From positions 5,226,001 through 5,290,000 of the forward strand of contig NZ_CP080519.1 in the NCBI RefSeq assembly GCF_019468465.1: a stretch of DNA of 64,000 nt. Reading direction: 5' to 3'. Below, in pieces: positions 62,173-64,000 of the stretch. The first letter of the stretch is position 1, and each line of letters starts with the position of its first letter. The notes under the pieces were generated by a model. It had not been told where the DNA came from. It made no database searches and saw nothing but the letters and a program-made list of their open reading frames with translations. Both the position numbers and the translations under genes were made by a program. Origin of the DNA: Amycolatopsis sp. DSM 110486 (GTDB lineage: Bacteria > Actinomycetota > Actinomycetes > Mycobacteriales > Pseudonocardiaceae).

Positions 62173-62190
62173 CGCTGTTAGTCCAAATCC

Positions 62191-62220
62191 TTGACTATAC
62201 CCGCCGGTCCCGGCTAGGTT
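62191..62220 (+). promoter_or_regulatory. Promoter of tryptophan dioxygenase
   Basis: TTGACT (62191-62196) and TAGGTT (62215-62220), 18 bases apart, resemble a housekeeping sigma promoter. ACTATAC occurs at 62194 and again at 62229; on the other strand each reads GTATAGT, a good -10 for the divergent regulator. Confidence 0.55.
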
Positions 62221-62272
62221 CCGTATTCACTATACGCAGGTGATCCGCGAAATCCGGGACGAGGAGCTGGTC

Positions 62273-63121
62273 ATGGGCGCTGTCGGACGGAAACACGCGA
62301 TGCTCAACGAGCTGGGCCCGGACGCGCCCGGCGAGCGCACGCCGTACGCCGCCTACGTCCGCAACGAGGAGCTGCACACCCTCCAGGACCTGGTCAGCGA
62401 CAGTCCGGCCGAGCCCGCGTTCCTGGTGAACGCGCAGGTCATGGAGCTGTACTTCGGTCTCGTCGTCCACGAGCTGCGCACCGCCCAGGTCGAGCTGCGC
62501 GCCGACGACCTCACCCGCACGCTGGCCACCCTCCGCCGCGCCGCCGCTCACCTGCGCGCGTTGAGCGGGATGTGGGACTCGCTCGCCTGGCTGACGCCGG
62601 CCGACCTCCTGCCCGTGCTGCGCGGCCTCGCCGAACGCCACGGCAAGGACAGCGCCCTGCAGTCGTGGATGTACCGCCGGCTGGTCTTCCTGCTGGGCCT
62701 CAAGACGCGCGACGACCTCACACCGTTCGACGCCACGCCCACCCGTCAACACCAGCTGCGGGCCGCGCTCAGTGAGCCCAGCCTGTACGACGACGTGCTG
62801 GCTTACCTCGTCCGCCGCGGCCATCCCGTGCCGGATGAGCAGCGCGACTTCGCCGAGCCGTATGTCCCCGACGCGGCCGTCGTCGAGGTCTGGCGCGAGG
62901 TCTACGAGAAACCTCGCGGCGACCTGTTCGCGCTGGGTGAGGCCCTGGCGGACGTCGCCGAGCAGTTCACGAACTGGAAGTACCGGCACCTCATGTCCGT
63001 GCGCCGGACGTTCGGCGACCGCGCCGCGTACCACGGCGAACCCGGCGTGACGTGGTTGTCGCCGACGCTGGACGAGCTGCCGTTCCCGGAGCTCTGGACG
63101 GCCCGGGCGGCCGTCGGATGA
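62273..63121 (+). CDS. kynA: Tryptophan 2,3-dioxygenase
   Basis: 282 residues. Heme enzyme that opens the indole ring of tryptophan to N-formylkynurenine. TPYAAYVRNEELHTLQ, EPAFLVNAQVMELYFGLVVHELR, SALQSWMYRRLVFLLG and the C-terminal KYRHLMSVRRTFGDR (proximal heme His) are the family signature. GAGGAG six bases before the ATG at 62273 supports this start over a GTG at 62240. No kynureninase or formamidase is adjacent. The divergent tandem TetR protein is the likely regulator. Confidence 0.86.
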   Translation: MGAVGRKHAMLNELGPDAPGERTPYAAYVRNEELHTLQDLVSDSPAEPAFLVNAQVMELYFGLVVHELRTAQVELRADDLTRTLATLRRAAAHLRALSGMWDSLAWLTPADLLPVLRGLAERHGKDSALQSWMYRRLVFLLGLKTRDDLTPFDATPTRQHQLRAALSEPSLYDDVLAYLVRRGHPVPDEQRDFAEPYVPDAAVVEVWREVYEKPRGDLFALGEALADVAEQFTNWKYRHLMSVRRTFGDRAAYHGEPGVTWLSPTLDELPFPELWTARAAVG

Positions 63122-63123
63122 CC

Positions 63124-64000
63124 TCAGCCCATCAACCGGATCGGCTCACCGGCCTGGAACGCGGCGATGTCCTCCACGGCGTCGCGGTAGAACGTCGTAT
63201 ACAGCTCCTTCGCGACGTATCCGATGTGCGGCGTGAGGATCGCGTTGTCGAGGCCGCGCAGCGGGTGGTCGGCGGGCAGCGGCTCGAGGTCGAACACGTC
63301 GAGCGCGGCGGCCGCGATCACCTTGCGGCGCAACGCGTCGAGCAGTGCAGCCTCGTCGACGATCGGGCCGCGCGAGGTGTTCACCAGCAGCGCGGACGGC
63401 TTCATCCGCGCCAGTTCGCCGGCGCCGATGAGGCCGCGCGTCTGCCGCGAGAGCACCACGTGGATCGACAGGACGTCAGCCCGTTCGAGCAGCTCCTCCC
63501 TGGTCACGGCCGTGGCGCCGTGAGCCGTGGCGCGCTCCGGCGTGAGGCTGCGGCTCCAGGCGAGGATCTTCATGCCGAACGCCTGGCCGATGCGTGCGAC
63601 GGCCGACCCGACGTCGCCGAGCCCGAGTACGCCGAGCGTCTTGCCCTGCAGCGTCGTGCCGACGCCGACCTGCCAGCCGCCCTCGCGCGTCGAGCGGAAC
63701 TCGGCGGGGAGGTTGCGCGCGGCGGCGAGGATCAACGCCCAGGTCAGCTCCACCGTCGAACGCCCGTCGTAGCCGGTGCCGGACACGGCCGCGCCGTTGC
63801 GCTCTGCCGCCGCGAGATCGATGGCGGCGTTGCGCAGACCGGTGCTGACCAGCAGTTTCAGGTCCGGCAGGCGGTCGAGCACCTCGGCGGGGAACCGGGT
63901 CCGCTCGCGCATCGCGACCACGACGTCGAAGCCGGCCAGGCCGGCCACCACCTCGTCCGGTCCGGTGAACGGCCGGGTGAAGACCCGCACTTCTGCGCCG
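63124..64000 (-). CDS. D-isomer-specific 2-hydroxyacid dehydrogenase, partial (5' end beyond window)
   Basis: At least 288 residues. NAD-binding LGVLGLGDVGSAVARIG; catalytic Arg in NTSRGPIVDE, Glu in DLEPLPADHPL and His in LTPHIGYV. The family usually has about 20-30 residues before the visible VRVFTRPFTGPDE, so the true start probably lies past position 64000, although a GTG at 63990 is possible. The substrate is unknown. It is convergent with the dioxygenase gene, 2 bp apart. Confidence 0.85.
   Translation of the reverse strand, partial: GAEVRVFTRPFTGPDEVVAGLAGFDVVVAMRERTRFPAEVLDRLPDLKLLVSTGLRNAAIDLAAAERNGAAVSGTGYDGRSTVELTWALILAAARNLPAEFRSTREGGWQVGVGTTLQGKTLGVLGLGDVGSAVARIGQAFGMKILAWSRSLTPERATAHGATAVTREELLERADVLSIHVVLSRQTRGLIGAGELARMKPSALLVNTSRGPIVDEAALLDALRRKVIAAAALDVFDLEPLPADHPLRGLDNAILTPHIGYVAKELYTTFYRDAVEDIAAFQAGEPIRLMG

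Overview
The window is GC-rich actinomycete chromosomal DNA. Third codon positions are almost all G or C, GTG starts are common, and several genes look leaderless. The families present (AftB-like GT-C enzyme, TipA-type MerR, SigJ-type ECF sigma factor, type VII-linked RHS toxin, multiple NarL-type two-component pairs) suggest a Pseudonocardiaceae member such as Amycolatopsis; that assignment is inference. No rRNA, tRNA, CRISPR array, insertion sequence or prophage was recognised. Most other long open frames in this GC-rich DNA are antisense or off-frame shadows and are left out.

Region 1-9589 is an extracellular polysaccharide locus. A leftward operon encodes a LuxR-type regulator with an altered receiver, a UDP-sugar dehydrogenase, a sugar-nucleotide epimerase/decarboxylase, a secreted GH18 hydrolase and a processive family-2 glycosyltransferase that runs off the left edge. 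Divergent from it are a secreted CE4 deacetylase, a putative double-psi-barrel lipoprotein, and a sensor kinase/response regulator pair. Synthase, deacetylase and hydrolase together resemble the logic of poly-N-acetylglucosamine systems, with an added uronic-acid branch. A GT-C membrane glycosyltransferase follows.

Region 11366-20141 holds a secreted alpha/beta hydrolase behind a MarR/OhrR-like palindrome, then a TetR-controlled SDR / acyl-CoA synthetase / Baeyer-Villiger monooxygenase operon, then a secreted protein resembling an S8 protease without its catalytic domain next to an S53-type peptidase.

Region 20225-29625 contains a hydrolase that has lost its nucleophile, a methyltransferase, a catabolic operon (acetoacetate decarboxylase-like, 3-hydroxyacyl-CoA dehydrogenase, class III CoA-transferase, aldehyde dehydrogenase), a Gln/Pro-rich membrane protein and a Tat-exported phospholipase C. 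Region 29931-41783 has a frameshifted ABC-F ATPase, a DesK/DesR-like two-component system, a frameshifted NmrA gene, TipA-like MerR plus VOC proteins, an alcohol dehydrogenase, a GlxA-type regulator and a Bcr/CflA exporter.

Region 41905-47597 is the most striking accessory element: a 1700-residue WXG/RHS polymorphic toxin ending in a pertussis-toxin-S1-like ADP-ribosyltransferase domain with a His-STS-QxE signature, followed by a type VII-associated SseB-domain protein that shares a motif with the toxin tip. Region 47602-63990 carries a SigJ-type sigma factor, an RpiR-regulated aromatic ammonia-lyase homologue with Gly-Thr-Gly in place of the MIO triad, an IclR-controlled succinyl-CoA:3-ketoacid CoA-transferase, a double TetR fusion divergent from tryptophan 2,3-dioxygenase, and a 2-hydroxyacid dehydrogenase cut by the right edge. 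Three genes (ABC-F, NmrA, and a small membrane protein at 60480) each carry one apparent frameshift in G/C-rich runs; sequencing error must be excluded before calling them pseudogenes.
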